Below are positions 34,711 to 42,871 of a DNA stretch of 64,000 nt, one piece after another; position 1 is the stretch's first letter; each line of letters starts with the position of its first letter. A program made the position numbers and the translations under genes. The stretch lies in the NCBI RefSeq assembly GCF_002979475.1, contig NZ_PCOY01000001.1, positions 124,001-188,000 on the forward strand. Reading direction: 5' to 3'. The DNA is from Microbacterium sp. MYb62. GTDB taxonomy: Bacteria > Actinomycetota > Actinomycetes > Actinomycetales > Microbacteriaceae. The notes under the pieces are model-generated. The model saw nothing but the letters and a program-made list of their open reading frames with translations, was not told the origin of the DNA and made no database searches.

Positions 34711-35600
34711 GGCGCGCCCTCGTCGCGGCCTACCGCCTACGCGGACCGGTCTACGGGATCGCCGCCCTCGCACTGATCGTGTCGGCTCTCAGCAGCGGAA
34801 TCCCGCTCGGGGACGGCTCCCGCCAGGCACGAGGCGTGATCAGCCTGGTCGCACTCGGCGCGCTCGCGGTGAGCATTCTGCTCGTCTTCGTCGGCCCCCG
34901 ACTCCTCCCCACGCGCGACACCGCAGTGATCGGTTCCCCCGTGTCCGGCCGGTGGCTGGGCATGAACAGCCCGGCGACGAAGGTTCCCAGCCACGGGATC
35001 CGCATGTACGGGCAGGCGTATGCCATCGATCTCGTCCACGAGCCGACCGACGGGGATCGTCCGGCTTTCGGCGACGGTCCGGCGCTGCGTCGCCCGCAGG
35101 ACTTTCCCGCGTTCGGCGAAGCCGTCTTCGCGATGATCGACGGGACCGTCGTGCGCGCAACGGACTGGCGGCGAGACCACCGCGCCCGCGCGAGCACCCT
35201 CGCCCTGATCTACATGCTGTTCGAAGGCGCGGTGCGAGAGCTCGGAGGCCCCGGCTTCATCCTGGGAAACCACGTCACGATCCGCGGGGCGAACGGTGAG
35301 TACGCGACGGTCGCGCATCTGCAGCGGCATTCGATCGCCGTCCGCGTCGGTGACACGGTGCGCACCGGAGAGCAGATCGCCCGCTGCGGGAACTCCGGGA
35401 ACAGCAGTGAGCCTCATGTGCATGCGCAGCTCATGGACCGCGTCTCGCCGTGGACCGCACAGGGACTGCCGATGGCGTTCACCGCCGTCTCGCTCGATGA
35501 CGGCCCGGAGCACGTCGCGGCGTTGCCCGAGACCGGCCAGCACATGACCACGATGGGCCTTCCGCACCCGGCAGCAGGGCCGAGCCCCTCGGTGTCGTGA
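34707..35600 (+). CDS. Membrane-anchored M23 family metallopeptidase
   Basis: 297 aa, GTG start inside the regulator stop. Two N-terminal membrane helices (about 14-32 and 43-62) place the rest outside the cell. The LytM-like domain has the first zinc site in SHGIRMYGQAYAIDLV (His, then Asp), GNHVTIRGANGEYATVAHLQ and the HxH site in SSEPHVHAQLMD, so it should be active. M23 enzymes cut peptidoglycan cross-bridges. Coupling to an ArsR-like repressor suggests induction by a cell-wall or other signal; the signal is unknown. Confidence 0.88.
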   Translation: MRRALVAAYRLRGPVYGIAALALIVSALSSGIPLGDGSRQARGVISLVALGALAVSILLVFVGPRLLPTRDTAVIGSPVSGRWLGMNSPATKVPSHGIRMYGQAYAIDLVHEPTDGDRPAFGDGPALRRPQDFPAFGEAVFAMIDGTVVRATDWRRDHRARASTLALIYMLFEGAVRELGGPGFILGNHVTIRGANGEYATVAHLQRHSIAVRVGDTVRTGEQIARCGNSGNSSEPHVHAQLMDRVSPWTAQGLPMAFTAVSLDDGPEHVAALPETGQHMTTMGLPHPAAGPSPSVS

Positions 35601-35603
35601 GGC

Positions 35604-36470
35604 TCAGCGCGCCGGGCGCTGGCACCGCGGGCAGAAATGCGAGCCACGGTTCATGAACTGCTCGCGCACGATGAGCGTGCCGCAGCGCGGACAGGGTTGG
35701 CCCTGCTGCCCGTAGGCATTCAGCGAGTGCGCGAAGTACCCGGCCTGCCCGTTGACGTTCACGTACTGGGCGTCGAAGCTGGTGCCGCCCTCGGCCAGCG
35801 CCTTCGCGAGGACGATACGCACCTCTGCCAGGAGTCGGCGCACCGCCGGCGTCGAGAGACGATTCGCCGGCGTCTCCGGGTGGATGCGCGCCGCCCAGAG
35901 GGATTCGTCCGCGTAGATGTTGCCGATCCCGCTCACGACACCCTGATCGAGGAGCACACGCTTGATCGCGCTCCCCCGCCGCGAGAGGGCCGAACGGAAC
36001 CCGTCATCGTCGAAGTGGTCGTCCATCGGGTCACGCGCGATGTGCGCGACCTGCGTCGGGATCCGCGATCCGCCGTCCGCGATGAGGGCGTCGACGGCGA
36101 GCGAGCCGAACGTCCGCTGGTCGGAGAACACGATTGCGAGCTCGCCGTGCACAGGGTGCTCGATGCCGATGCGCACGCGCTCGTGCCGCTCGGCATCGGC
36201 GTCGGGGGCGCGCAGCAGCATCTGCCCGCTCATCCCGAGGTGCGCGATCAGCGCGGACTCCGCGTCGTCGAGCGGAAGCCAGAGGAACTTCCCGCGACGG
36301 AGCGCCGCCGTGAACGTCGCGCCTTCGAGCCTGCCGGCGAAATCCGCCGCACCGGCGAGGTGCCGCGTGAGCGCTCGTTCGTCGAAGACGCTCACGGAGG
36401 TGATCACGGAGCCGACGGCCGCCGGTTCGAGGCCCGCGCGAACGACCTCGACCTCGGGAAGCTCAGGCAC
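35604..36470 (-). CDS. mutM: Formamidopyrimidine-DNA glycosylase
   Basis: 288 aa, GTG start at 36470, overlapping the rnc stop by 8 bp. Bifunctional glycosylase/AP lyase for 8-oxoguanine and formamidopyrimidines. The catalytic N-terminus [14 protein letters not shown] (Pro1, Glu2 after Met removal), Lys in RRGKFLWLP (K61) and the C-terminal zinc finger (CPRCG ... HFCPRCQR) are all intact. The Arg in GRGS-type loops is seen as NRGSHFC. It is coupled to rnc. Confidence 0.96.
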   Translation of the reverse strand: MPELPEVEVVRAGLEPAAVGSVITSVSVFDERALTRHLAGAADFAGRLEGATFTAALRRGKFLWLPLDDAESALIAHLGMSGQMLLRAPDADAERHERVRIGIEHPVHGELAIVFSDQRTFGSLAVDALIADGGSRIPTQVAHIARDPMDDHFDDDGFRSALSRRGSAIKRVLLDQGVVSGIGNIYADESLWAARIHPETPANRLSTPAVRRLLAEVRIVLAKALAEGGTSFDAQYVNVNGQAGYFAHSLNAYGQQGQPCPRCGTLIVREQFMNRGSHFCPRCQRPAR

Positions 36471-37155
36471 GCTCGCTGAGCGTGCGCCAGGCGCTGAGGG
36501 CCGCCGCCATCTCCGCGGTCTTCTTGCTGCTGCCGGTACCGGTCATGCGAACGTCGCCGACAGCGACCGTCGCGGTGAAGCGGCGGTCGTGATCGGGTCC
36601 GCTCGCCTCGACCGAGTATTGCGGCGGTGTCGCGCCGACCCGCGCCGCGAGCTCCTGCAGGCTCGTCTTCGGATCCATCGCCGCGCCGTAGCGCTCCGGA
36701 TCCGCCAGCAACGGCTTCGTCAGACGCAGCACGAGCTCGGTCGCCGCGTCGGGTCCGGCCGAGAGGTACGTGGCGCCGATCACGGCCTCCATCGTGTCGG
36801 CCAGGATCGAATCCTTGTCGCGACCCCCGGTCTGCTCCTCACCGCGTCCCAGCAGCAGATGGCTGCCGAGATCGATGACACGCGCGACTTCGGCGAGGGC
36901 GACGGTGGACACGACGCTGGCGCGTCGCTTGGCCAGCTCACCCTCATCGAGATCGGGATGGGTCGTGAAGAGCATCACCGTGACCGCCTGCCCGAGCACG
37001 GAGTCGCCGAGGAACTCCAGGCGCTCGTTGTGCGGGATGCCGCCGTGCTCATACGCGTAGGAGCGGTGGGTGAGGGCCAACTCCAGAAGCTCCGCGTCGA
37101 TGTCGACGCGGAGCTTCTCTGGGAGAGGCCTCGTCCCCCCGGGGACCTCCGTCAC
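36463..37155 (-). CDS. rnc: Ribonuclease III
   Basis: 230 aa, GTG start at 37155, 10 bp after rpmF. Cleaves double-stranded RNA, including rRNA precursors. The catalytic signature is [16 protein letters not shown] (about 43-58), with the second acidic site in [15 protein letters not shown]. The C-terminal double-stranded RNA-binding domain spans about 160-228 ([33 protein letters not shown]). It sits between rpmF and mutM as in most actinobacteria. Confidence 0.97.
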   Translation of the reverse strand: MTEVPGGTRPLPEKLRVDIDAELLELALTHRSYAYEHGGIPHNERLEFLGDSVLGQAVTVMLFTTHPDLDEGELAKRRASVVSTVALAEVARVIDLGSHLLLGRGEEQTGGRDKDSILADTMEAVIGATYLSAGPDAATELVLRLTKPLLADPERYGAAMDPKTSLQELAARVGATPPQYSVEASGPDHDRRFTATVAVGDVRMTGTGSSKKTAEMAAALSAWRTLSERA

Positions 37156-37165
37156 AGTACGCGAC

Positions 37166-37375
37166 TCAGACGTCGGCGACCTTGCGGCCCTTGTACTCGA
37201 GGAACAGCTCGGTGCCCTGCGAGTCGGTGACGACCTTCGCCTGGTGCGGACGGCTGTAGACGACCTTGCCGTTCTCGATGGTCTTGACGAGCGCGATGGG
37301 CGCCGCCTTCCACTGCGCGCGGCGCGAGCGGGTGTTCGAACGGGAAACCTTGCGCTTCGGGGGGTTACCAGCCAT
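37166..37375 (-). CDS. rpmF: 50S ribosomal protein bL32
   Basis: 69 aa from the ATG at 37375 ([20 protein letters not shown]), two bases after the DUF177 stop. It is the Cys-less form of L32: the zinc ribbon CxxC pairs are absent, as in many actinobacteria that carry zinc-independent paralogues. DUF177-rpmF-rnc is a conserved arrangement, so co-transcription is expected. Confidence 0.95.
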   Translation of the reverse strand: MAGNPPKRKVSRSNTRSRRAQWKAAPIALVKTIENGKVVYSRPHQAKVVTDSQGTELFLEYKGRKVADV

Positions 37376-37377
37376 GA

Positions 37378-37938
37378 CTAGCTCTCTTCTTTCTCGGCGG
37401 CACGAGATTCTTCCGTGCCGTCTTGGTCTGTGATGTTCTGGAGCGCGCTCCACCGAGGATCGATGGGAGCGGCCTGCTCCGTTCCGGTGCTCACGGTCAG
37501 TCGCTCACCCGTTTTCGGGTCAAGACCCGGGCAATCCGGCTGACACACCGGCTGAAAAGGAAGTGCCAGTACGGCCGCATCCCTGACGAGAGTTTCAAGA
37601 TCCACGTGGTCGTCTTGAACCTCGAAGTCAGTTTCTTCCTCACCAGGATACGCGAAAAGCTCCTGGAACTCGACTTCGACCGGCCGGGTGATGTCGATCA
37701 GACATCTGCCGCACACTCCGGCGTACTCCGCATCGGCCGTTCCGGAGACCAGAATGCCTTCGTGAACGGACTCCAACCGCACGTCGAGATCGAGTTCGGA
37801 ACCCGCTTCGTAGGACACGATGCCCTCACCCCACGCTTCCGCGAGAGCGACGGTGAACTCATGTTCGCGCATCTCTCCCGGGCGCCGGACGATGTCACGG
37901 ACGGGGAGGACGAAAGGGCCGTTCATTCGAGAGCGCAC
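37378..37938 (-). CDS. DUF177 family (YceD-like) protein
   Basis: 186 aa from GTG at 37938. The DUF177 signature is CGRCLIDITRPVEVEFQELF, with LALPFQPVCQPDCPGLDPKT near the C-terminus. Its E. coli and plant relatives are linked to 23S rRNA accumulation, and it is nearly always upstream of rpmF. An in-frame ATG four codons later is possible, but TAGCAT ends exactly 6 nt before the GTG, so a leaderless GTG start is preferred. Confidence 0.92.
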   Translation of the reverse strand: MRSRMNGPFVLPVRDIVRRPGEMREHEFTVALAEAWGEGIVSYEAGSELDLDVRLESVHEGILVSGTADAEYAGVCGRCLIDITRPVEVEFQELFAYPGEEETDFEVQDDHVDLETLVRDAAVLALPFQPVCQPDCPGLDPKTGERLTVSTGTEQAAPIDPRWSALQNITDQDGTEESRAAEKEES

Positions 37939-37997
37939 CCGACCATGCTACCGGGCCTCACCTGGAGCCGCGCTGACTCCGGGTTCGAGCGGAGGGT

Positions 37998-38495
37998 TCA
38001 GATGCCGCGCGAACCGGTGTCCAGGAACTCCGCCACGGCCGAGGGCACGAACGGAGTGACGTCGCCACCGAGCGATGCGACTTGCCGCACGAGAGAGCTC
38101 GACACCATCGCGTGGGACGGGTCGGGGAGGAGGAACACAGTCTCGATGTCGGCCAGGTGCCGGTTGACGATCGCCATCGGGGATTCGTAAGCGACGTCGA
38201 TCTGCGATCGGATGCCCTTCACGAGCACTCCGGCGCCGACATCACGCGCGTAGTCCACGAGCAAGCCCATGCTCCAGGACCCGATCACGATGTTGCCGGG
38301 CATGCCGTCATCCGCGATCGAGCGTTCCAGGAGTGAGAGACGCTGCGCGATCGGCAGCATCGCCTCTTTGCCGGGGTTGTGCACCACCAGGACATGCAGC
38401 TCGTCGTAGAGAGCGGCTGCACGCCGGATCACATCGAGATGACCCAGCGTAGGCGGATCGAAGGAACCCGGGACGACGGCGATCCGGCTGCTCAT
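37998..38495 (-). CDS. coaD: Phosphopantetheine adenylyltransferase
   Basis: 165 aa, the usual length. Fourth step of CoA synthesis from pantothenate. Nucleotidyltransferase motif [17 protein letters not shown] (TxGH) at 9-25 and [20 protein letters not shown] (ISSTxxR-like) near 131-150. TAGGCT ends exactly 6 nt before the ATG: probably leaderless. Located between recG and DUF177 as in most actinobacteria. Confidence 0.97.
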   Translation of the reverse strand: MSSRIAVVPGSFDPPTLGHLDVIRRAAALYDELHVLVVHNPGKEAMLPIAQRLSLLERSIADDGMPGNIVIGSWSMGLLVDYARDVGAGVLVKGIRSQIDVAYESPMAIVNRHLADIETVFLLPDPSHAMVSSSLVRQVASLGGDVTPFVPSAVAEFLDTGSRGI

Positions 38496-38525
38496 GGTTC
38501 CAGCCTAGGGCACGGCAGAACGGTG

Positions 38526-40700
38526 TCAGTTCTTGGCCAGCGCCGCACGATCCTCGTCGCTCACCCGTCTGCCGATCGCCTCGCGCAGTCCCGGGTGGTC
38601 GGCCAGATCGGGGTCGGCGGCGAGGATGCCCTCCGCCACGTCGCGTGCCCGTGTGATGAGCGCCGCGTCCTTGACGACGCGCAGGAGCTTCAGCGAGGAG
38701 CGCACGCCGGCCTGCGCGGCCCCGAGCACGTCGCCTTCCCCGCGCAGCTCCAGATCGACCTCCGCGAGGGCGAAGCCGTCGAGTGTCGCCGCTACGGCAT
38801 CGACGCGGTCACGTGCGAGCGATCCCGCCTCGGCTTCCGTCACGAGCAGACAGAGTCCGGGGACGCCGCCTCGCCCGACTCGGCCGCGAAGCTGGTGGAG
38901 CTGGGAGACGCCGAAACGGTCGGCGTCGAGCACGATCATGGTCGAGGCGTTGGGCACGTCGACACCGACCTCGATCACGGTGGTCGCCAGGAGCAGATCG
39001 ATGTCGCCGCGGGCGAACGACTGCATCACCGCGTCCTTCTCGTCCGACGGCATCCGCCCGTGCAGCACGGCCCTGCGCAGTCCTCCGAGCATGGGGTGGG
39101 TGGACAGCGCCTCGTCGAGCTGCACGACACCCCAACGCGGGCCCGCCGCGCCCTCCGGCGCCAGCGTCGGCTGCTCCCCCACCTCCGCCGTCTTCTTCGT
39201 CGTGTCGATCGCCGCGCAGACGGCGAACACCTGTCGGCCCTGGGCGATCTCCTCGGCGGCGCGTTCCCAGACGCGATTGAACCAGGCGGGATGCTCGGCG
39301 AGCGGAGCGACGAACGACTCGATGCCGGCACGCCCAGCCGGCATCGTGCGGATGACCGACGTGTCGAGGTCGCCGAACACCGTCATCGCCACCGTCCGCG
39401 GGATCGGCGTCGCAGTGAGGACCAGCGCGTGCGGACTCGAGCCCTTCGCACGCAGCGCCTCCCGCTGTTCCACCCCGAACCGGTGCTGCTCGTCCACGAC
39501 CACGAGTCCGAGATCGGCGAAGGTCGTCTTCTCCCCCAGCAGGGCGTGCGTGCCGACCACGATGAGCGCTTGCCCCGACGCGACGCGCAAGGCCGCTTTG
39601 CGGCGCTCGGCAGCCGGCATCTGGCCGGTGAGGAGGGTCGGCATGAGGAGAGGAGCGAGGTCCGGCCCCAGCATCTTCGCGATCGAACGCAGGTGCTGGC
39701 CCGCCAGTACCTCGGTGGGCGCGATCAATGCCGCCTGCCCACCGCTCTCGGCCACCTGCAGCATCGCACGGAGTGCCACGAGGGTCTTGCCGGATCCGAC
39801 CTCGCCCTGCACGAGGCGGTTCATCGGCCAGGCTCCGACCAGGTCGGCGGCGATCTGATGCCCGACCGTCTCCTGATCGGCCGTGAGCGTGTACGGGAGC
39901 GCGGCGTCGAATCGCTCGAGCACGCCCCCGGGAAGAGCGGGGCGGGAGGTGGCGGAAAGGGCGCGTACCGCGTCGCGCTGTTGGAGGAGCGCTGTCTGGA
40001 GCGTGAGAGCCTCATGCATCCGCAGCGTGCGCACGGCGGGGTCGATGTCGTTGCGCGTGCGCGGACGATGGATCAGCTCCAGCGCCTCTCGCGCCGTGAG
40101 CAGCTCCTCCTGCTCACGGATCTCCGCCGTCAGGGGGTCCGGCGCAGCGGACAGGTCGTCCAGCACCCGGCCGATGAGTCGGGCGATCTGCCAGGTCTGG
40201 ATGGTCGAGGTGGCGGGATAGATCGGGATCGGCACGGCGGCGCGTGCGTCGGCACTGCGCCGCGCCGAGTCCTCGTCGTCGAAGAGCTCGTACTCGGGAT
40301 GCGCGAACTGGGTCGCGCCGTTGAATTCGCCGACCTTGCCGGAGAACACGCCGCGTCGCCCGACCGCGAGGTCTTTCGATCGCCACTCGGCCGCGCCGAC
40401 GTTCTTCGCGAAGAAGGTGAGCGACATGCGGCCGATCCCATCGCCGATCACGACGTCGACCATCGCCCCTGGCCGATTGCGCATGCGCCGGAAGCTCGAC
40501 GACAGCACCTCGGCGACGATCGTCACCGTCTCCCCGAGGGGAAGGTCGCGAATGGGGGTCAGCTCGCCCGGATCGGCATAGCGCCGGGGGTAGTGCGCGA
40601 GCAGATCGCCGACACTCCGCATGCCGAACGCGCGTCCGAGCGTCTTGGCAGACGCCGCACCGAGCGCATCCTCCAGCGAGGAATCGAGCGTGAGCGACAT
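38526..40700 (-). CDS. recG: ATP-dependent DNA helicase RecG
   Basis: 724 aa. Branch-migration helicase that regresses stalled forks and resolves recombination intermediates. The N-terminal wedge/OB domain covers about 1-240. The helicase motor has Walker A QGEVGSGKTLVALRAM (I), DEQH in VVDEQHRFGVEQR (II), LTATPIPRT (III) and a C-terminal QLRGRVGRGG (VI). TAGACT ends exactly 6 nt before the ATG. It is divergent from rsmD (61 bp). The 792-codon frame antisense to it is noise. Confidence 0.97.
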   Translation of the reverse strand: MSLTLDSSLEDALGAASAKTLGRAFGMRSVGDLLAHYPRRYADPGELTPIRDLPLGETVTIVAEVLSSSFRRMRNRPGAMVDVVIGDGIGRMSLTFFAKNVGAAEWRSKDLAVGRRGVFSGKVGEFNGATQFAHPEYELFDDEDSARRSADARAAVPIPIYPATSTIQTWQIARLIGRVLDDLSAAPDPLTAEIREQEELLTAREALELIHRPRTRNDIDPAVRTLRMHEALTLQTALLQQRDAVRALSATSRPALPGGVLERFDAALPYTLTADQETVGHQIAADLVGAWPMNRLVQGEVGSGKTLVALRAMLQVAESGGQAALIAPTEVLAGQHLRSIAKMLGPDLAPLLMPTLLTGQMPAAERRKAALRVASGQALIVVGTHALLGEKTTFADLGLVVVDEQHRFGVEQREALRAKGSSPHALVLTATPIPRTVAMTVFGDLDTSVIRTMPAGRAGIESFVAPLAEHPAWFNRVWERAAEEIAQGRQVFAVCAAIDTTKKTAEVGEQPTLAPEGAAGPRWGVVQLDEALSTHPMLGGLRRAVLHGRMPSDEKDAVMQSFARGDIDLLLATTVIEVGVDVPNASTMIVLDADRFGVSQLHQLRGRVGRGGVPGLCLLVTEAEAGSLARDRVDAVAATLDGFALAEVDLELRGEGDVLGAAQAGVRSSLKLLRVVKDAALITRARDVAEGILAADPDLADHPGLREAIGRRVSDEDRAALAKN

Positions 40701-40761
40701 GCTCCGAGTCTAGGGAACACGACCGACACGTCGGACACCCCGGCTGTCGTATCGTGAACGG

Positions 40762-41379
40762 GTGACGAGGATCATCGCAGGCAGCGCCAGGGGCGCGCGA
40801 CTCGAGGTACCGGGATCGGGAACCCGACCGACCAGCGACCGGGTGCGCGAGTCCCTCTTCGGCGCACTCGAATCGCTCAGCGCGATCACCGGCGCCAGGG
40901 TGCTCGACCTGTACGCCGGATCGGGGGCCCTCGGTCTCGAGTCCCTCAGCCGAGGCGCGGCGAGTGCCGAGTTCGTCGAGCGGGGGCGCCAGGCCGCGGC
41001 GATCGTCCGGCGCAACGCCGAGGTCGTCGCGAAGGCGGGCGGGATGACGGCGGGCCGCGTGCACGAAGGCGCTGTCCATGCCTTCCTGCAGCGGGCGACC
41101 GGCCCCTTCGACCTCGTGTTCACCGATCCGCCCTACGACCTGGCCGACGCATCGATGACCGCGGATCTCGTGGCGCTCGCCCCGCTCCTGTCCGCGGACG
41201 CCGTCGTCGTGGTCGAGCGTGCACGCCGCTCCACCCCGCCGGATTTCGCGGCCGCAGGGCTGGAGCCGTTCCGCGAGAAGTCCTACGGCGACACCACGCT
41301 GTGGTGGGCCGAACCCGCCTCCGACGAGGAGAACCCGTCGGCGGAGGATCAGCCTCCGACCGAGTCCCAGTCGCGGTAG
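40762..41379 (+). CDS. rsmD: 16S rRNA (guanine966-N2)-methyltransferase RsmD
   Basis: 205 aa, GTG start. Methylates G966 of 16S rRNA during 30S assembly. Opening RIIAGSARGARLEVPGSGTR, motif I VLDLYAGSGALGLESLSRGA and catalytic FTDPPYDLAD are present. TATCGT ends exactly 6 nt before the GTG. A C-terminal acidic tail (SDEENPSAEDQPPTESQSR) overlaps the convergent thiL 3' end by 31 bp. Confidence 0.94.
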   Translation: MTRIIAGSARGARLEVPGSGTRPTSDRVRESLFGALESLSAITGARVLDLYAGSGALGLESLSRGAASAEFVERGRQAAAIVRRNAEVVAKAGGMTAGRVHEGAVHAFLQRATGPFDLVFTDPPYDLADASMTADLVALAPLLSADAVVVVERARRSTPPDFAAAGLEPFREKSYGDTTLWWAEPASDEENPSAEDQPPTESQSR

Positions 41380-42344
41380 GGGTCCCAACCGCTGATGTCG
41401 ACGGGGAGGTCGTCGCAGAGCAGATCCTCCTCCCCCCGGCGGCGCACAGCGCCGATGATCCGGAATCCCGGAGCCAGAACCCCCTCCGGGAACGTCGCGA
41501 GCAGCGCGTGGTCCTCGCCCCCGGCGATCGCCCGCTCCGGATCGTCCCCGAGGAGTGCCCGGTCGAGAGCGATCGTGACGCCCGAGGCCTCCGCCATCCG
41601 GCGCGCATCGAGCGCGAGCCCGTCGGAGATGTCCATCATCGCGGTGGCGCCGGCCGTCGCCGCCACTGCGCCGAGACCGATGGGTGGCGCAGGCCGCAGC
41701 TGTGCCGCGAGCGCGGCGGTCTCCCCCGAGGCGAGCACGGAGGTGTCCACCGCCACAGGCACGTCGCCATCGCGGAAGCGGCCGAACAGCACGGCGAGGC
41801 CGTGCGCGGCGTGACCGAGCTCTCCGGCGACGGCGACGACGTCGCCGGGGCGCGCACCACCCCGTGTCACCGGCGCTCTGCCCTCGAGATCTCCGAGAGC
41901 CGTCACCGCGACGGTCAGCACGTCCGACACCGTCAGGTCACCGCCGACGACGGCGCATCCGGGCGCGAGCGCGGCGCACGCGTCGCGGAAGCCATCGGCG
42001 AGCCGTTCCACGAACGAGAGGCGCAGGTCACGCGGTACAGCCAGAGCCACCAGCAGCGCAGTCGGGCGCGCTCCCATCGCCGCGACATCCGCGAGGTTCA
42101 CGGCGGCGGCCTTCCAGCCGAGGTCGTACCCGCTGGACCAGGCGAGGCGGAAGTCCGGTCCGTGCACGAGCGTGTCGGTCGTGGCCACCACGGATCCCGA
42201 CGGTGCGGCGATGACGGCTGCGTCGTCACCCGGGCCGATCAGCGCGTGGGAGGCTGCAGGCGTCCGGGTCAGGATCGCGTGGAGGATGCGCCCCTCGGAC
42301 ACATCGCCCAGGCGCGGATCGTCGGCATCGGGTCGGGAGGGCAT
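41349..42344 (-). CDS. thiL: Thiamine-monophosphate kinase
   Basis: 331 aa from the ATG at 42344. Makes thiamine diphosphate from thiamine phosphate. PurM/AIR-synthetase-like fold: GPGDDAAVIAAPSGSVVATT, VNLADVAAMGARPTALLVAL, VVGGDLTVSD and MDISDGLALDARRMAEAS. TACCTT ends 7 nt before the ATG. It is divergent from the DUF3515 gene with only 23 bp between, and overlaps rsmD tail-to-tail. Confidence 0.95.
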   Translation of the reverse strand: MPSRPDADDPRLGDVSEGRILHAILTRTPAASHALIGPGDDAAVIAAPSGSVVATTDTLVHGPDFRLAWSSGYDLGWKAAAVNLADVAAMGARPTALLVALAVPRDLRLSFVERLADGFRDACAALAPGCAVVGGDLTVSDVLTVAVTALGDLEGRAPVTRGGARPGDVVAVAGELGHAAHGLAVLFGRFRDGDVPVAVDTSVLASGETAALAAQLRPAPPIGLGAVAATAGATAMMDISDGLALDARRMAEASGVTIALDRALLGDDPERAIAGGEDHALLATFPEGVLAPGFRIIGAVRRRGEEDLLCDDLPVDISGWDPYRDWDSVGG

Positions 42345-42367
42345 GCTGTCAAAGGTAGCCTGGAAGC

Positions 42368-42850
42368 ATGCACCGTTCCCGTCGCCTCGCTGTCCTCGGA
42401 GGCGCAGTGGCCCTCGCCGCGATGCTCGCCGGCTGCTCGACCACCGTGCACCTCGAACCCGCCGCGGATGCGAACGACCCCGCGTGCGCGAACGTCTCGG
42501 TACTGCTCCCTGAGACCGTCGGCGATCTCGACCGCGTGTGGACCGACGCACAGGCGACGGGAGCCTGGGGCGAGCCCACGGTGGTGCTGCGCTGCGGCGT
42601 CGATCCTCCCGCCCCGTCCGCTCTGGTGTGCACCACGCTCGGCGGAGTCGACTGGCTGGTGCTCGAGCAGGAGGAGCAGCGGCAGCGACTCGTCACCTAC
42701 GGACGCGACCCCGCGATCGAGGTCAACATCCGTCGCGGAGAGCAGGTCGACTTCCAGTCGATCGTGGACACCCTCTCCAAGAGCATCCAGTCCGGACTCG
42801 CGCCGGCCACGGCGAGATGCACGGATCGCGTGGAGTTCCCCGCGAGCTGA
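42368..42850 (+). CDS. DUF3515 family lipoprotein
   Basis: 160 aa. Signal peptide with lipobox LAGC (Cys at about 23), so it is probably a membrane-anchored lipoprotein. Four further Cys (CANVS, LRCGV, VCTTL, RCTDR) may form disulfides outside the cell. DUF3515 proteins nearly always lie between ddl and thiL in actinobacteria. Function unknown. TAGCCT ends exactly 6 nt before the ATG. Confidence 0.9.
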   Translation: MHRSRRLAVLGGAVALAAMLAGCSTTVHLEPAADANDPACANVSVLLPETVGDLDRVWTDAQATGAWGEPTVVLRCGVDPPAPSALVCTTLGGVDWLVLEQEEQRQRLVTYGRDPAIEVNIRRGEQVDFQSIVDTLSKSIQSGLAPATARCTDRVEFPAS

Positions 42851-42871
42851 CGCCCACGGGGAACGTCGTGG

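Noticed and set aside
37166..37375. rpmF as a degraded gene because it lacks zinc-ribbon Cys pairs
   Set aside because: Cys-less L32 forms are normal in many bacteria, and the protein is intact in a conserved operon.
38379..40757. 792-codon plus-strand open frame opposite recG
   Set aside because: Antisense to a full-length RecG with all helicase motifs; composition typical of a shadow frame.
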